42,553 nucleotides of DNA, taken from Clostridia bacterium. GTDB lineage: Bacteria; Bacillota; Clostridia; Oscillospirales; Acutalibacteraceae. A program made the position numbers and the translations under genes. The stretch lies in the NCBI GenBank assembly GCA_017397655.1, contig JAFQIG010000057.1, forward strand, positions 1 to 42,553, given 5' to 3'. The notes under the pieces were generated by a model. It ran no database searches, was not told the origin of the DNA, and saw nothing but the letters and a program-made list of their open reading frames with translations. Shown in pieces: positions 33,840 to 42,458 of this stretch (its first letter is position 1; the number at the start of each line of letters is the position of its first letter).

Positions 33840-35900
33840 TCAGACGGAAACGTTTTTCATATTCTTTGTTTTTTTGTACATTGCACCTGTGGGACACACA
33901 TCTACGCAAAGTGAACAGGATGTACAGGCTGTTTCGGAAAGAGAAATGCCGAATTCTGTATTGACGCTTGCGTTAAAGCCACGCAAGGTGAAGTCGAGTA
34001 CGGATGCTTTTTCTATATCCTTACACGCACGGACACAAAGTCCGCAAAGAACGCATTTGTTATAATCTCTCATTATGACCTCGTGAGAGTCGTCTTTGGT
34101 TCTTTTTGCTTTTTCACCGAGATACGGTGTGGGATCGGCATTATACTTTCTTGCGTATCTTATGAGTCTGCATTCGGAATAGTCAAGACATCCGCATTCA
34201 AGACAGCGTGAAGCTTCTTTTCGTGCGGCTTCTTCCGAGAATCCGAGAGCAACTTCGTTAAAGTTCGATTTACGCTCATCGGGTGTGAGAGTGGGATTCT
34301 TCTGACGTGAAAGCTTTTCTCTGTCACAAAGATCCTTTGCGGTAACTTCTTTTTCGCTGATGAAAGGCTTTTTGTACGGAGCGTCAATTCCGTTAAGATA
34401 TGCATCAATGACATCGGATGCTTTTTTTGCTTCGCCGATGGCAGAAATCGCAATGTCGGCACCCTTGTTTGATACATCACCGATTGCAAAAATCTTTTCG
34501 TCGGATGTGCGGAAGGTTGCCGTATCGGCGCAAACGGTGCCTTTTGATGTTTTTTCAAGACACTCAAGTCCGTGGGGATCGGTCTTTTGTCCTATCGCCA
34601 TAATGACGGTATCAACGGAGATCTCTTCGAATTTTCCTTCAATCGGTACGGGACTTCTTCTTCCGCTTTCATCGGGTGAGCCAAGCTCCATACACTGAAG
34701 CTTTATGGCTGTGACGTGACCGTTTTCTCCGATAATGGCATCGGGGTTTGTCAGATATTTAAAAATAACTCCCTCTTCTTCGGCTTCTGCTATTTCAATA
34801 TCCTCTGCAGGCATCTCGTCACGTGTTCTTCTGTAAATGATGTAAACGTTTTCTGCACCGAGACGAACTGCTGTACGGCAGGCGTCCATTGCTGTATTAC
34901 CGCCACCGCAGACGGCTACGTTTTTGCCGATTTGCGGAGCATTGTCCATAGCACATTCACGAAGAAAATCTATTCCGCCAAGCACACCGTCAAGCTCTTC
35001 GCCGACAACTCTCATTTTACTGCTGAGCCAGGCTCCCGTTGCAACGATAACGGCATCGTTTTCTGCCTTTAAAGAGTCAAGCGAAAAGTCTTTTCCGAGC
35101 GTCTTGTTACAGAGAATCCTGACACCGAGCTTTTCGATGATTCCGATTTCCTTATTAAGAATGTTTTTGGGCAAACGGTATTTTGGGATTCCGTAACGAA
35201 GCATACCGCCCGGCAGAGGCATCTTGTCATATACCGTGACGTTGTGACCTTTTCTTCTGAGAAAATATGCGGCAGACAGACCACCGGGACCTGCACCGAC
35301 AACAGCAATGTTTTTGCCTGTGTTTTTCTTTACGGAAGGTATATATGTGTCACCGAAAAGATCCTTATCGGCTGCAAAATATTTAAGAGACGCAAGAGAA
35401 ACGGGCTCTTCCACAAGAGCACGTCTGCAGTTCTTTTCGCAGGGGTGAGGACATATACGTCCTATGGAAGAGGGAAGCGGAAGAGCCTCTTTGATAACCT
35501 TTACCGCTTCGTCATATCTGCCGTTTGCGATAAGTGCGGCATACTTCTGACAGTCGGTACCTGCAGGGCAGGCGAGAGAGCACGGTGCTACACAGTCACC
35601 GATGTGATCCGACATAAGCATATCAAGAACAAACTTTCTTGATGTGCGGACACGCTCGGATTCGGTTTCGATAACCATACCGTCAGATACTTTTGTTGAG
35701 CAGGCACGCATGAGCTTTGACATATTGCCTGAAAAAACTTCGGTAACGCAAAGACCGCATCCGCCGTAAGCTTCCACACGCTCATCGTGACATAATGTGG
35801 GGATCTCTATACCGTTTTGCGTAGCGGCTGCAAGGATTGTAATACCGCTTTCGACACTGTATTCAACACCGTTGATTGTACATCTGATAAGATTACTCAC
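33840..35900 (-). CDS. StnA-like NADPH/FAD iron-sulfur oxidoreductase subunit (NfnB-like fusion)
   Basis: A 686-residue flavoprotein. Domains in order are: a plant-type [2Fe-2S] domain (Cys near 36, 47, 50, 66); a short Cys cluster (CVAPCSLACPAGTDC); a GltD/NfnB-like FAD- and NAD(P)-binding part (VVGAGPGGLSAAYFLRRKG near 200, CGGGNTAMDACRTAVRLGA near 335); a Cys-rich ECGCLDYSEC; and two C-terminal [4Fe-4S] clusters (CVLCGLCVRAC, CTSCSLCVDVC). This matches the large subunit of Sporomusa-type electron-bifurcating transhydrogenase, which links NADH, NADPH and ferredoxin. GTG 35900 has AAGGAA 9 nt upstream; it overlaps the previous stop by 8 nt. GTG at 35906 and 35909 are less well placed. Confidence 0.85.
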   Translation of the reverse strand: MSNLIRCTINGVEYSVESGITILAAATQNGIEIPTLCHDERVEAYGGCGLCVTEVFSGNMSKLMRACSTKVSDGMVIETESERVRTSRKFVLDMLMSDHIGDCVAPCSLACPAGTDCQKYAALIANGRYDEAVKVIKEALPLPSSIGRICPHPCEKNCRRALVEEPVSLASLKYFAADKDLFGDTYIPSVKKNTGKNIAVVGAGPGGLSAAYFLRRKGHNVTVYDKMPLPGGMLRYGIPKYRLPKNILNKEIGIIEKLGVRILCNKTLGKDFSLDSLKAENDAVIVATGAWLSSKMRVVGEELDGVLGGIDFLRECAMDNAPQIGKNVAVCGGGNTAMDACRTAVRLGAENVYIIYRRTRDEMPAEDIEIAEAEEEGVIFKYLTNPDAIIGENGHVTAIKLQCMELGSPDESGRRSPVPIEGKFEEISVDTVIMAIGQKTDPHGLECLEKTSKGTVCADTATFRTSDEKIFAIGDVSNKGADIAISAIGEAKKASDVIDAYLNGIDAPYKKPFISEKEVTAKDLCDREKLSRQKNPTLTPDERKSNFNEVALGFSEEAARKEASRCLECGCLDYSECRLIRYARKYNADPTPYLGEKAKRTKDDSHEVIMRDYNKCVLCGLCVRACKDIEKASVLDFTLRGFNASVNTEFGISLSETACTSCSLCVDVCPTGAMYKKTKNMKNVSV

Positions 35901-37656
35901 AGTCACCACTTCCTTTCCTTACTGCACCGAAGCGACAGGCGTCCATACAACGTCCGCACTTGATGCAAAGATCACGGTTGATTGAAAAGCTTTCACGTAC
36001 CTTTCCCGTAATTGCACTGACGGGACACTTTTTACTGCAGAGCGAGCATCCCGTACATTTTTCGGGATCTATGGAATAGTGAATCAGATCAATACATTCG
36101 CCTGCAGGGCAGCAACGGTTCTTTATGTGAGCCTCATATTCGTTGCGGAAATATTTTATTGTTGTCAGAACGGGATTGGGAGCAGTTTGTCCGAGTCCGC
36201 ACAGAGCATTTTCCTTGATACGCTCGCAAAGATCCGAAAGAAGCTCGATGTCGCCTTCCTTGCCTTCACCTTTGCAGATGCGGTCAAGAATTTCCAGAAG
36301 TCGCTTTGTTCCGATACGGCAGGCAGTACATTTACCGCAGGATTCCTTTGCGGTAAAGTCAAGGAAAAACCGTGCCATCGAAACCATACAAGTGCTCTCG
36401 TCCATTATGACCATTCCGCCCGATCCCATAATTGCACCTGTTTTTGAAAGCTCTTTATAATCTATTACGGTATCAATGAACTCGGCAGGGATACATCCGC
36501 CCGACGGACCTCCGAGCTGTACACCTTTGAAGGCTTTATCGGAACGCATTCCTCCGCCTATATCAAATATAACTTCACGCAGACTCTTGCCCATCGGTAC
36601 TTCGACAAGTCCGCCTTTTTTGATTTTTCCCGTAAGAGCAAAGACCTTTGTGCCCTTGCTGTTCTGTGTTCCGAGAGAGAAGAATTTTTCACCGCCGTTT
36701 TCGATTATCCACGGCACGTTTGCAAAGGTTTCTACATTATTGATATTAGAGGGCTTTTTCCAGTATCCCGAAGCTGCAGGGAAAGGAGGCTTGATGCGTG
36801 GCATACCACGGCTTCCTTCAAGCGATTCGATCAGAGCTGTCTCTTCACCGCAGACAAAAGCTCCCGCTCCTGCCTTGATACGGAAATCACAGCAGAACTC
36901 TGTGCCGAAAATATTGTTGCCGATGATTCCTTTTGATTTTGCATCCTCAATAGCTTTTGTCAGTCTCTTTATGGCAAGAGGATACTCGGCACGTACGTAA
37001 ACAATGGCTTCCTTTGCTCCGATGGTATATGCACCGATAAGCATACCCTCGATAAGATTATGCGGATCGCCTTCTATTACGGCTCTGTCCATAAAAGCTC
37101 CGGGGTCGCCCTCATCGGCATTGCAGATAAGATATTTTTCTTCACCTGTTTCGCTCTTTGCGGCATTCCATTTGAACCACGTCGGGAAGCCTGCTCCGCC
37201 CCTGCCTGCAAGTCCCGAGACTTTAAGCTGTTCTATGATGTCATCGGGAGTCATTTCCGATACTGCTTTTTGAAGTGCGCTGTAGCCTCCTGCCGAGATG
37301 TAATCGTCTATGCTTTCGGGATCGATATTTCCGCAGTTGCGCAGGGCGATTCTTGTCTGTTTTTCAAGGAACTGTTTATCCTCATCTTTGATAACAAGCC
37401 GTGAAACGAAATTTATATCTCCCGTTTTTATAAAGTTTATTATATCTTCTGTATCTGATTCGCTGACTTTTACAAGGCGCACAAGTCCGGATTCTGTGTA
37501 TATGTCAACAATCGGTTCAAGAAAGCACATACCGATACAGCCTGTGACAGAGACTGTGGCAAGGCTTTCGGGACAGGCGGTTTTTAAGGCTTCGTAAACC
37601 TTTGCCGCACCTGCCGATATACCGCAGCTGCCCTGACCTACTTTAATTTTCATCAT
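35893..37656 (-). CDS. StnB-like NuoF/HydB-type NADH-binding flavoprotein
   Basis: A 587-residue protein with an N-terminal thioredoxin-like [2Fe-2S] domain (GSCGISAGA..., GCIGMCFLEP), the FMN/NADH-binding core of the NuoF family (GRGGAGFPTWFKWNAAK near 157, GAGAYICGEETALIESLEG-like 'GAGAFVCGEETALIESLEG'), an SLBB part, the [4Fe-4S] motif SCGKCTACRIGTKRLLE, and a C-terminal double ferredoxin (CTGCSLCSKKC, CIKCGRCMDAC). In hydrogenase and Stn complexes this subunit takes electrons from NADH. ATG 37656 is 1 nt after the stop of the upstream NuoE-like gene, and GAGG precedes it. No [FeFe] hydrogenase catalytic gene is nearby, which favours Stn over HydABC. Confidence 0.9.
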   Translation of the reverse strand: MMKIKVGQGSCGISAGAAKVYEALKTACPESLATVSVTGCIGMCFLEPIVDIYTESGLVRLVKVSESDTEDIINFIKTGDINFVSRLVIKDEDKQFLEKQTRIALRNCGNIDPESIDDYISAGGYSALQKAVSEMTPDDIIEQLKVSGLAGRGGAGFPTWFKWNAAKSETGEEKYLICNADEGDPGAFMDRAVIEGDPHNLIEGMLIGAYTIGAKEAIVYVRAEYPLAIKRLTKAIEDAKSKGIIGNNIFGTEFCCDFRIKAGAGAFVCGEETALIESLEGSRGMPRIKPPFPAASGYWKKPSNINNVETFANVPWIIENGGEKFFSLGTQNSKGTKVFALTGKIKKGGLVEVPMGKSLREVIFDIGGGMRSDKAFKGVQLGGPSGGCIPAEFIDTVIDYKELSKTGAIMGSGGMVIMDESTCMVSMARFFLDFTAKESCGKCTACRIGTKRLLEILDRICKGEGKEGDIELLSDLCERIKENALCGLGQTAPNPVLTTIKYFRNEYEAHIKNRCCPAGECIDLIHYSIDPEKCTGCSLCSKKCPVSAITGKVRESFSINRDLCIKCGRCMDACRFGAVRKGSGDCE

Positions 37657-37657
37657 A

Positions 37658-38146
37658 TTATTCAGCCTCGCTTTCTGCTGAGGATTTAAGTTCATTCAGT
37701 ATACCTCTGACCTTTGACGGTGTCAGAGACCCAAAGGTTTCACCGTTTATCGTCATAACGGGGGACAGAGAACAGCATCCGAGACAGGCAACGTTTTTTA
37801 ATGTAAAAAGTCCGTCATCACTTGTTTCACCGTCGCTGATGCCAAGCTCATCCTTTATGGCTTTTTCGATAAGCTGTGAACCGTTGACGTGGCAGGCAGT
37901 ACCCTGACATAACTGGATAAAGTATCTGCCAACAGGATTAAATCGGAACTGGGTATAAAAGGTTGCGACACCGTAGATCTTTGATGTCGGAACATTCATT
38001 TTTTCGGAAATGTATGCAATGGCACTTTCAGGAAGATATCCGAAAATGTCTTGAGTCTTCTGCAAAACGGTAATAAGGCTTCCGGGTACTTCCTTGTACT
38101 GCTCAAGAACAGGATCAAGAAGCAAAAGATTGTTGAGATTATCCAT
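37658..38146 (-). CDS. StnC-like NuoE-type [2Fe-2S] subunit
   Basis: A 162-residue thioredoxin-fold ferredoxin of the NuoE/HydC family. Cys ligands are CQGTACHVNG and CLGCCSLSPVM. The helical N-terminus 'LLDPVLEQYKEVPGSLITVLQKTQDIFGYLPESAI' is diagnostic. I choose ATG 38146 (MDNLNNLLL) after AGGAGT. It is the first gene of the stn-like operon. Confidence 0.92.
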   Translation of the reverse strand: MDNLNNLLLLDPVLEQYKEVPGSLITVLQKTQDIFGYLPESAIAYISEKMNVPTSKIYGVATFYTQFRFNPVGRYFIQLCQGTACHVNGSQLIEKAIKDELGISDGETSDDGLFTLKNVACLGCCSLSPVMTINGETFGSLTPSKVRGILNELKSSAESEAE

Positions 38147-38182
38147 ATAAAAACTCCTAACATAAAAGCTGTTTGTAAGACT

Positions 38183-38211
38183 ACTATACAATATTTTTTG
38201 TCTTTCTTCAA
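38183..38211 (-). promoter_or_regulatory. Promoter of the stn-like operon
   Basis: On the minus strand TTGAAG (38206-38211), 17 nt and TATAGT (38183-38188). It is about 37 nt before the first start codon and is the only clear promoter before the five leftward genes. Confidence 0.6.
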
Positions 38212-38232
38212 GTAAAGGCGATATAAAAAATT

Positions 38233-38261
38233 GGCTAACCGGGTTTTAAAGCCGGTTAGCC
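38233..38261 (-). terminator. Terminator of purC
   Basis: GGCTAACCGG (38233-38242) pairs with CCGGTTAGCC (38252-38261); on the minus strand AATTTTTTAT follows. It lies between the purC stop at 38279 and the stn promoter. Confidence 0.88.
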
Positions 38262-38278
38262 CGTAAAAACAATTAAAA

Positions 38279-38968
38279 TCAGATGCCCATTTTTTCAAGA
38301 AGCATTTTGGCACAGTCGATCTGATTGGGGATGTTGCCGTTTTCGTCACGGACACGCCAGATGTCGGGAGTGATTTCATCGGCGACGTACATTTTGCCGT
38401 TCTCGTCATAGCCGATTTCGATCTTGAAGTCGATAAGTGTGAGACCCATGGGAGCAAGCTCAGCCTTAAGAACTTCGCCTACACGGTGAAGGATGTCAAG
38501 AGCCTCGTCATACTGACCCTCTTTAAGAAGACCTTTCATAAGGCAAAGACGCTCGCTGATAAGGGGATCGCCCTGGATGTCGTCCTTAAGAGTAACTTCT
38601 GCATAAGGAGGATTGAATACGATGCCCTCTTCGAGAGTGAAGCGACGGCACATGCTGCCTGCCGTGAAATAACGAAGAACGAACTCAAGCTTGGGAACCG
38701 TAAGCTGACGAACCTGCATAAGACCCTTGTCGATATCTGCAGCAATGTAATGAGTGGGGATACCGTTTTTTTCCATAAGTTCAAAGAAGTACTTGGAGAT
38801 GGTAAGACCGATTTTTCCTTTACCTTCAACGCTGCCGCCGACACTGTTTGAACCGGGATCAAACACGCCGTTTTCGCCTGTTGCGCTGTCTTTGAAAAGA
38901 AGATTTACGATTTTGTTTTCTTCGTCAAGAAGAACGTCTTTTGTTTTTCCGGAATAAAGTGTCTTCAT
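38279..38968 (-). CDS. purC: Phosphoribosylaminoimidazole-succinocarboxamide synthase
   Basis: A 229-residue SAICAR synthetase that joins CAIR and aspartate with ATP in purine synthesis. The N-terminus 'MKTLYSGKTKDVLLDEENKIVNLLFKDSATG' is the family's ATP-binding start. VRQLTVPKLEFVLRYFTAGSMCRRF, 'LIDFKIEIGYDENGKMYVADEITPDIWRVRD' (about 181-211) and the C-terminus fit the family. Length is normal. AAAGGAGATATAAAA precedes ATG 38968. It stands alone here with its own promoter and terminator; no other purine genes are in the window. Confidence 0.96.
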   Translation of the reverse strand: MKTLYSGKTKDVLLDEENKIVNLLFKDSATGENGVFDPGSNSVGGSVEGKGKIGLTISKYFFELMEKNGIPTHYIAADIDKGLMQVRQLTVPKLEFVLRYFTAGSMCRRFTLEEGIVFNPPYAEVTLKDDIQGDPLISERLCLMKGLLKEGQYDEALDILHRVGEVLKAELAPMGLTLIDFKIEIGYDENGKMYVADEITPDIWRVRDENGNIPNQIDCAKMLLEKMGI

Positions 38969-39008
38969 TTTTATATCTCCTTTAATTTTTTACCATATCA
39001 GCGTGAAT

Positions 39009-39037
39009 ATTATATCACCGCTTGTGATGATTTTCAA
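39009..39037 (-). promoter_or_regulatory. Promoter of purC
   Basis: On the minus strand TTGAAA (39032-39037), 17 nt and TATAAT (39009-39014). No PurR-like or guanine-riboswitch structure is evident in the short leader. Confidence 0.65.
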
Positions 39038-39097
39038 TATAAAGATTTAATAAATATAACCTTTTATGAATAAATGATTTTATGAAATTTTAAAAAA

Positions 39098-39772
39098 TTA
39101 GTATGTAACTTCGCCGTCATGGGACATAAGGGATGCCGACAGGACCGCTTGATGTGCGATTATGTCCTTGACAAGTGCACCCGAATCGGTTGTGCGCAGC
39201 TCTATTATCAGATCGAGCGAAGTTTTGGTTATATTTCTGGATTTTACCTTATAGCTCTTTGTGTATTTTTTGACGGTATCCAGAATATCGTTTTCGCTGT
39301 TAAAATCCGATGTGTTTACAACAAGGATAAGAGGTGCTTTGGCAACAGGAAGAGCGTTTAAAATAACGATAAGAACGGTAAGTGCGATACACAGAATGAA
39401 TGCGATTTCCGCAAGACCTACTCCGCAGATAATTCCTGCTGCGATAGCCCAGAATAAAAATGTCAAGTCCATGGGATCCTTGACAGCCGTACGGAATCGT
39501 ACGATTGACAATGCACCGACCATACCGAGCGATACGACAATACTTGACTGAATCGTCAGTATGATTGCCGATGTGATAAGGCAGATGCTTGCCAACGAGA
39601 TGTTAAAGCTCTTTGAGTAGAAGGTCTTTTTTGTTATGATCCGATAAACCAAAAATATATACAGCGCAACGCAACAGGAAATTGCCATTGCAGTCAGTGC
39701 GGTATATGGGTTTATGTCGGCAGCGGTAAAGCCGTCAAGGAAGGATTTTTTGAAAATATCGGAAAAATTCAT
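39098..39772 (-). CDS. DUF4956 family integral membrane protein (copy 2)
   Basis: A 224-residue paralogue of the protein at 8520-9215. It has the same SLGMVGALSIVRFR (81-94), KDPMD, FWAI and CGVGL core, about four membrane segments, and a C-terminal soluble domain of about 80 residues. AAAGGAG precedes ATG 39772, 13 nt after the VTC gene. It is the last gene of the second module; no terminator hairpin is visible after it. Its C-terminal domain differs more than the membrane core, which suggests that the core is the conserved working part. Confidence 0.88.
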   Translation of the reverse strand: MNFSDIFKKSFLDGFTAADINPYTALTAMAISCCVALYIFLVYRIITKKTFYSKSFNISLASICLITSAIILTIQSSIVVSLGMVGALSIVRFRTAVKDPMDLTFLFWAIAAGIICGVGLAEIAFILCIALTVLIVILNALPVAKAPLILVVNTSDFNSENDILDTVKKYTKSYKVKSRNITKTSLDLIIELRTTDSGALVKDIIAHQAVLSASLMSHDGEVTY

Positions 39773-39785
39773 GATAAACGCTCCT

Positions 39786-40481
39786 TTAAATCAATGTAAA
39801 TTTTCTGCAAAGGTAGAACTTTGAAAAGGTTGTCTGTCGGAAGTGGCCGAGATTCAGGCTCTGATAAATGAAGTCGGGCAAAAATTCGTCAAACTTTACT
39901 TCCATCAGATGATGCCCTGCAGGCATAATCGGCTTTTTGGGGATAACATCCTTGAAAAAATCTTCGGTTTTTGAGGATGCACAAATGTTGGTGTCAAACG
40001 TGACACGGACATTTCCCGTTTTATAAATGTATGGCACACGGTCATATTCGACAATGGTTACGGGATGTAAAAGGCTGTTGTTCATTTTCAAAACAAATTT
40101 TTGTAATACTGCCGATTCAACCTTTTCTTCAAGAGGTAGCCCTTTTATCAGTCGGTCAGCTTGTTCATACGTCAGCGGACACGAGGTTTTAAGCGTCTTT
40201 CCGCTTTCTTTTCTTTTGCACTCCAACGTGATCCGATCGGATGAGTGATTGTAGATGCGGATGCGGAACTTTTCCCTTGGATCAGTTCCGTTTTCGTTTT
40301 CATAATAACAGCTGTTGTTGTAGTCGTCAAAATAAAGACTTCGGATGTTGTATGTTCCGTCAGCTCCTGCATGAGGGTCAGGCTTCATAATCGCCTTTAC
40401 CTGGTTTTTGAGAAGAGGAATCTCTGCCGCACTGATCACATACTTGTATTCGTGACGGTATTTCTGTGAGCTTTCAGTCAT
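39786..40481 (-). CDS. VTC domain (polyphosphate polymerase-type) protein, copy 2
   Basis: A 231-residue triphosphate-tunnel protein. It has YRHEYKYVI (8-16), YNIRSLYFDD (44-53), KFRIRIY (71-77), ITLECKRK (84-91), VEYDRVPYI (about 150), NVRVTFDTNI, LMEVKFDEFLP and a terminal FSKFYLCR. The paired basic and acidic strands of the tunnel are kept, so it should be active. ATG 40481 follows AGGAGG by 7 nt and overlaps the end of the CotH gene by 8 nt; the longer frame to 40529 lies inside CotH. It differs clearly from copy 1, so the two modules are not a recent duplication. Confidence 0.9.
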   Translation of the reverse strand: MTESSQKYRHEYKYVISAAEIPLLKNQVKAIMKPDPHAGADGTYNIRSLYFDDYNNSCYYENENGTDPREKFRIRIYNHSSDRITLECKRKESGKTLKTSCPLTYEQADRLIKGLPLEEKVESAVLQKFVLKMNNSLLHPVTIVEYDRVPYIYKTGNVRVTFDTNICASSKTEDFFKDVIPKKPIMPAGHHLMEVKFDEFLPDFIYQSLNLGHFRQTTFSKFYLCRKFTLI

Positions 40482-42300
40482 CGGCTTTCCTCCTCTTATT
40501 ATAATGTATAATATTGATGGCTGCAACAACCGTAAAAAAGATAAACATCACGGCAACGATTATCAAAGCGAATTTCGTATTGTTCGTGGAAGCTGATTCT
40601 TTCTTTGCTGCGGGCTTTTCAACAGGTACTGCCGTCAGACACATATCCGATGTGATCGGTTTTGAAAAATCGGCTGTTTCGCCTGTATCATCAATTGTCC
40701 ATTCACCGCATTCGGGGAAGTATTCGGTCATATCAACCGTATCACCGTGTTTTACGGATAAAAATGTGTATGCCGCACCTTTGGTAGGTTGTAACTGCAG
40801 AGTGTGATATTGAGCCTTGTTGATCCATATGTCACTTAAAAAATCTGTCCGTTTACGAAGATATTCGGTTATGTATTCCGCTGAACGTGGAAATGTTGAT
40901 GACGAATACAGCTCTTCAAACATCTGTGACCATCTTATGCTGTTCATGCGTGAGGCGGATTCGGTTTGTCTGTAAAGCTCCGATATTCCGTCGGAAATGA
41001 TGCCTTCAAGTAGCGGTAAGGCTTCGGCTGCATAAAGCTCTGTCATACGTGAATAGAAAGATTTGTTTCTGTAAAGAGCATCATAGTAGGGCGATTTAAG
41101 AGAGACGGATTTTGCTTTTTGCATCGCAATTAGTGCAGTCGGGAATCTGTTGCGGTTGTTGTGTCCCAGAACCATGTCATAATCCCATATCGGTCCGCCT
41201 TTGAAGGTGCCGTCGCAAAAGTAGAAATAGCTGCTTGCAATGTCCGAATCTATGTTTGCAAAAATCTCATCAACAAGATATTTACAAGCCCACGAATCAA
41301 GATCAAAAAATGTATTGACGGACAGATCCGTTCCCGAAAAGATCTTCTGTTCCAGTTCGTTTATGAGGTGTTGTGCGTTAGCTGTATCCAATTCTGTAAA
41401 TCCATCGGGAAAGTTGACTTCAACCGTTCTTCCGCTGTCGGTTATAAAGGGATTGTTCAAAAAATCAAATCTCGAATCCAATTCGTTTTTACACAAAAAA
41501 TCCCCGTTTTGCAGGTTGAGTCGGCTTTCGTCAATTTCAGCCTTTTCCGAAATAAGATAAAGTCCGTTGTATTCGCCGTTAAGATATACATCTGCATAAC
41601 GGCAGTCGGGTGACCATTCAAAATCAAGCTTCTTCGCAAAATCGTATACTATCTTGTTATTCAGATTTGTTTCGTCTGCTGCATTTGCGAGTAAAATCCA
41701 AGTCGAACAGGAATTCATTCCGAGCAGAGGTTTGTCGGTCGATAGCGTGAGCGTGTACGGCTTTTTGTCAAGATTCCACGTGGAGTTGCCGCGTCCCTTA
41801 AGATGTGCATAGGAATCGGTGCAGTCAACAGTTCCGTCGGTATTATATAAAGTAATATAAACAACTTCTTCGTGATTCTTATTGCTGTCAAGATATTCCA
41901 TAGTACCGGATTCTGTACGTATGTCGAGAGTTGCAATTGACGAAGACATATAAAAAACGATTTCGGTTTCGTCGTTTCTGCCGAGTCTGAAGCTGTACGG
42001 AGTGCCGGTTTTAAAGTCTGAACAGTCTGTTCCGTCGGCAATGAGAGTATCATTAATGAAAAGCTTTTTGCCGAAGTTGCAGTTAACGGTTATATTCCGC
42101 ATCTGAGCGTATGACGGTAAAAAGACGCAGAGAGTTCCGTTTTCGGTTTCAAAAGGAGTGATTGATTGAGAAAATGTGCCGTTACTGACCGTGAAAGTGG
42201 GAGAAAAATTTTTTGTCATTCGTATGCCAAAGACTACAAAACCGACAGAAAACAACAAAAATAAAAGGATTGCAAAATATTTTTGAAATAATCTTTTCAA
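40474..42300 (-). CDS. CotH kinase family membrane-anchored protein (second module)
   Basis: A 608-residue exported protein kinase-like enzyme. An N-terminal signal/anchor (8-26) is followed by an extra beta-rich domain (about 35-140) that the other two CotH proteins lack. The kinase domain has GRGNSTW (169-175), KKPYTLTL (179-186), NGEYNGLYLISEKAEID (241-257) and IWDYDMVLGH (371-380), with the full WDxD motif. A beta-rich stretch (about 510-570), a C-terminal helix ('FALIIVAVMFIFFTVVAAINII') and a basic tail (HYNKRRKADD) follow. The start is TTG 42300 with a weak ribosome site (GGTGAG). First gene of the CotH-VTC-DUF4956 operon. Confidence 0.9.
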   Translation of the reverse strand: MKRLFQKYFAILLFLLFSVGFVVFGIRMTKNFSPTFTVSNGTFSQSITPFETENGTLCVFLPSYAQMRNITVNCNFGKKLFINDTLIADGTDCSDFKTGTPYSFRLGRNDETEIVFYMSSSIATLDIRTESGTMEYLDSNKNHEEVVYITLYNTDGTVDCTDSYAHLKGRGNSTWNLDKKPYTLTLSTDKPLLGMNSCSTWILLANAADETNLNNKIVYDFAKKLDFEWSPDCRYADVYLNGEYNGLYLISEKAEIDESRLNLQNGDFLCKNELDSRFDFLNNPFITDSGRTVEVNFPDGFTELDTANAQHLINELEQKIFSGTDLSVNTFFDLDSWACKYLVDEIFANIDSDIASSYFYFCDGTFKGGPIWDYDMVLGHNNRNRFPTALIAMQKAKSVSLKSPYYDALYRNKSFYSRMTELYAAEALPLLEGIISDGISELYRQTESASRMNSIRWSQMFEELYSSSTFPRSAEYITEYLRKRTDFLSDIWINKAQYHTLQLQPTKGAAYTFLSVKHGDTVDMTEYFPECGEWTIDDTGETADFSKPITSDMCLTAVPVEKPAAKKESASTNNTKFALIIVAVMFIFFTVVAAINIIHYNKRRKADD

Positions 42301-42335
42301 ACACTCACCAACTTTCTTGGAAAATATATATACAA

Positions 42336-42364
42336 ATTATATAACAAGAATCGGCATAAAGCAA
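42336..42364 (-). promoter_or_regulatory. Promoter of the CotH-VTC-DUF4956 operon (second module)
   Basis: On the minus strand TTGCTT (42359-42364), 17 nt and TATAAT (42336-42341), about 35 nt before the TTG start. Confidence 0.55.
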
Positions 42365-42458
42365 TAGATATAGTATAAAATGTAATCTTTCAAAATTCAA
42401 CAAAATTCAGCAAATAGTGGCACGCACGGAACAGTTGATAAATGGGTCAAAAAGGGGA

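Noticed and set aside
34360..37404. Several plus-strand ORFs of about 110-174 codons opposite the Stn-like genes
   Set aside because: All are shadows of conserved iron-sulfur proteins, caused by codon bias on the minus strand.
42391..42411. AAAATTCA repeats as an origin or attachment site
   Set aside because: They are short and AT-rich, and fit an UP element of the adjacent strong promoter better.
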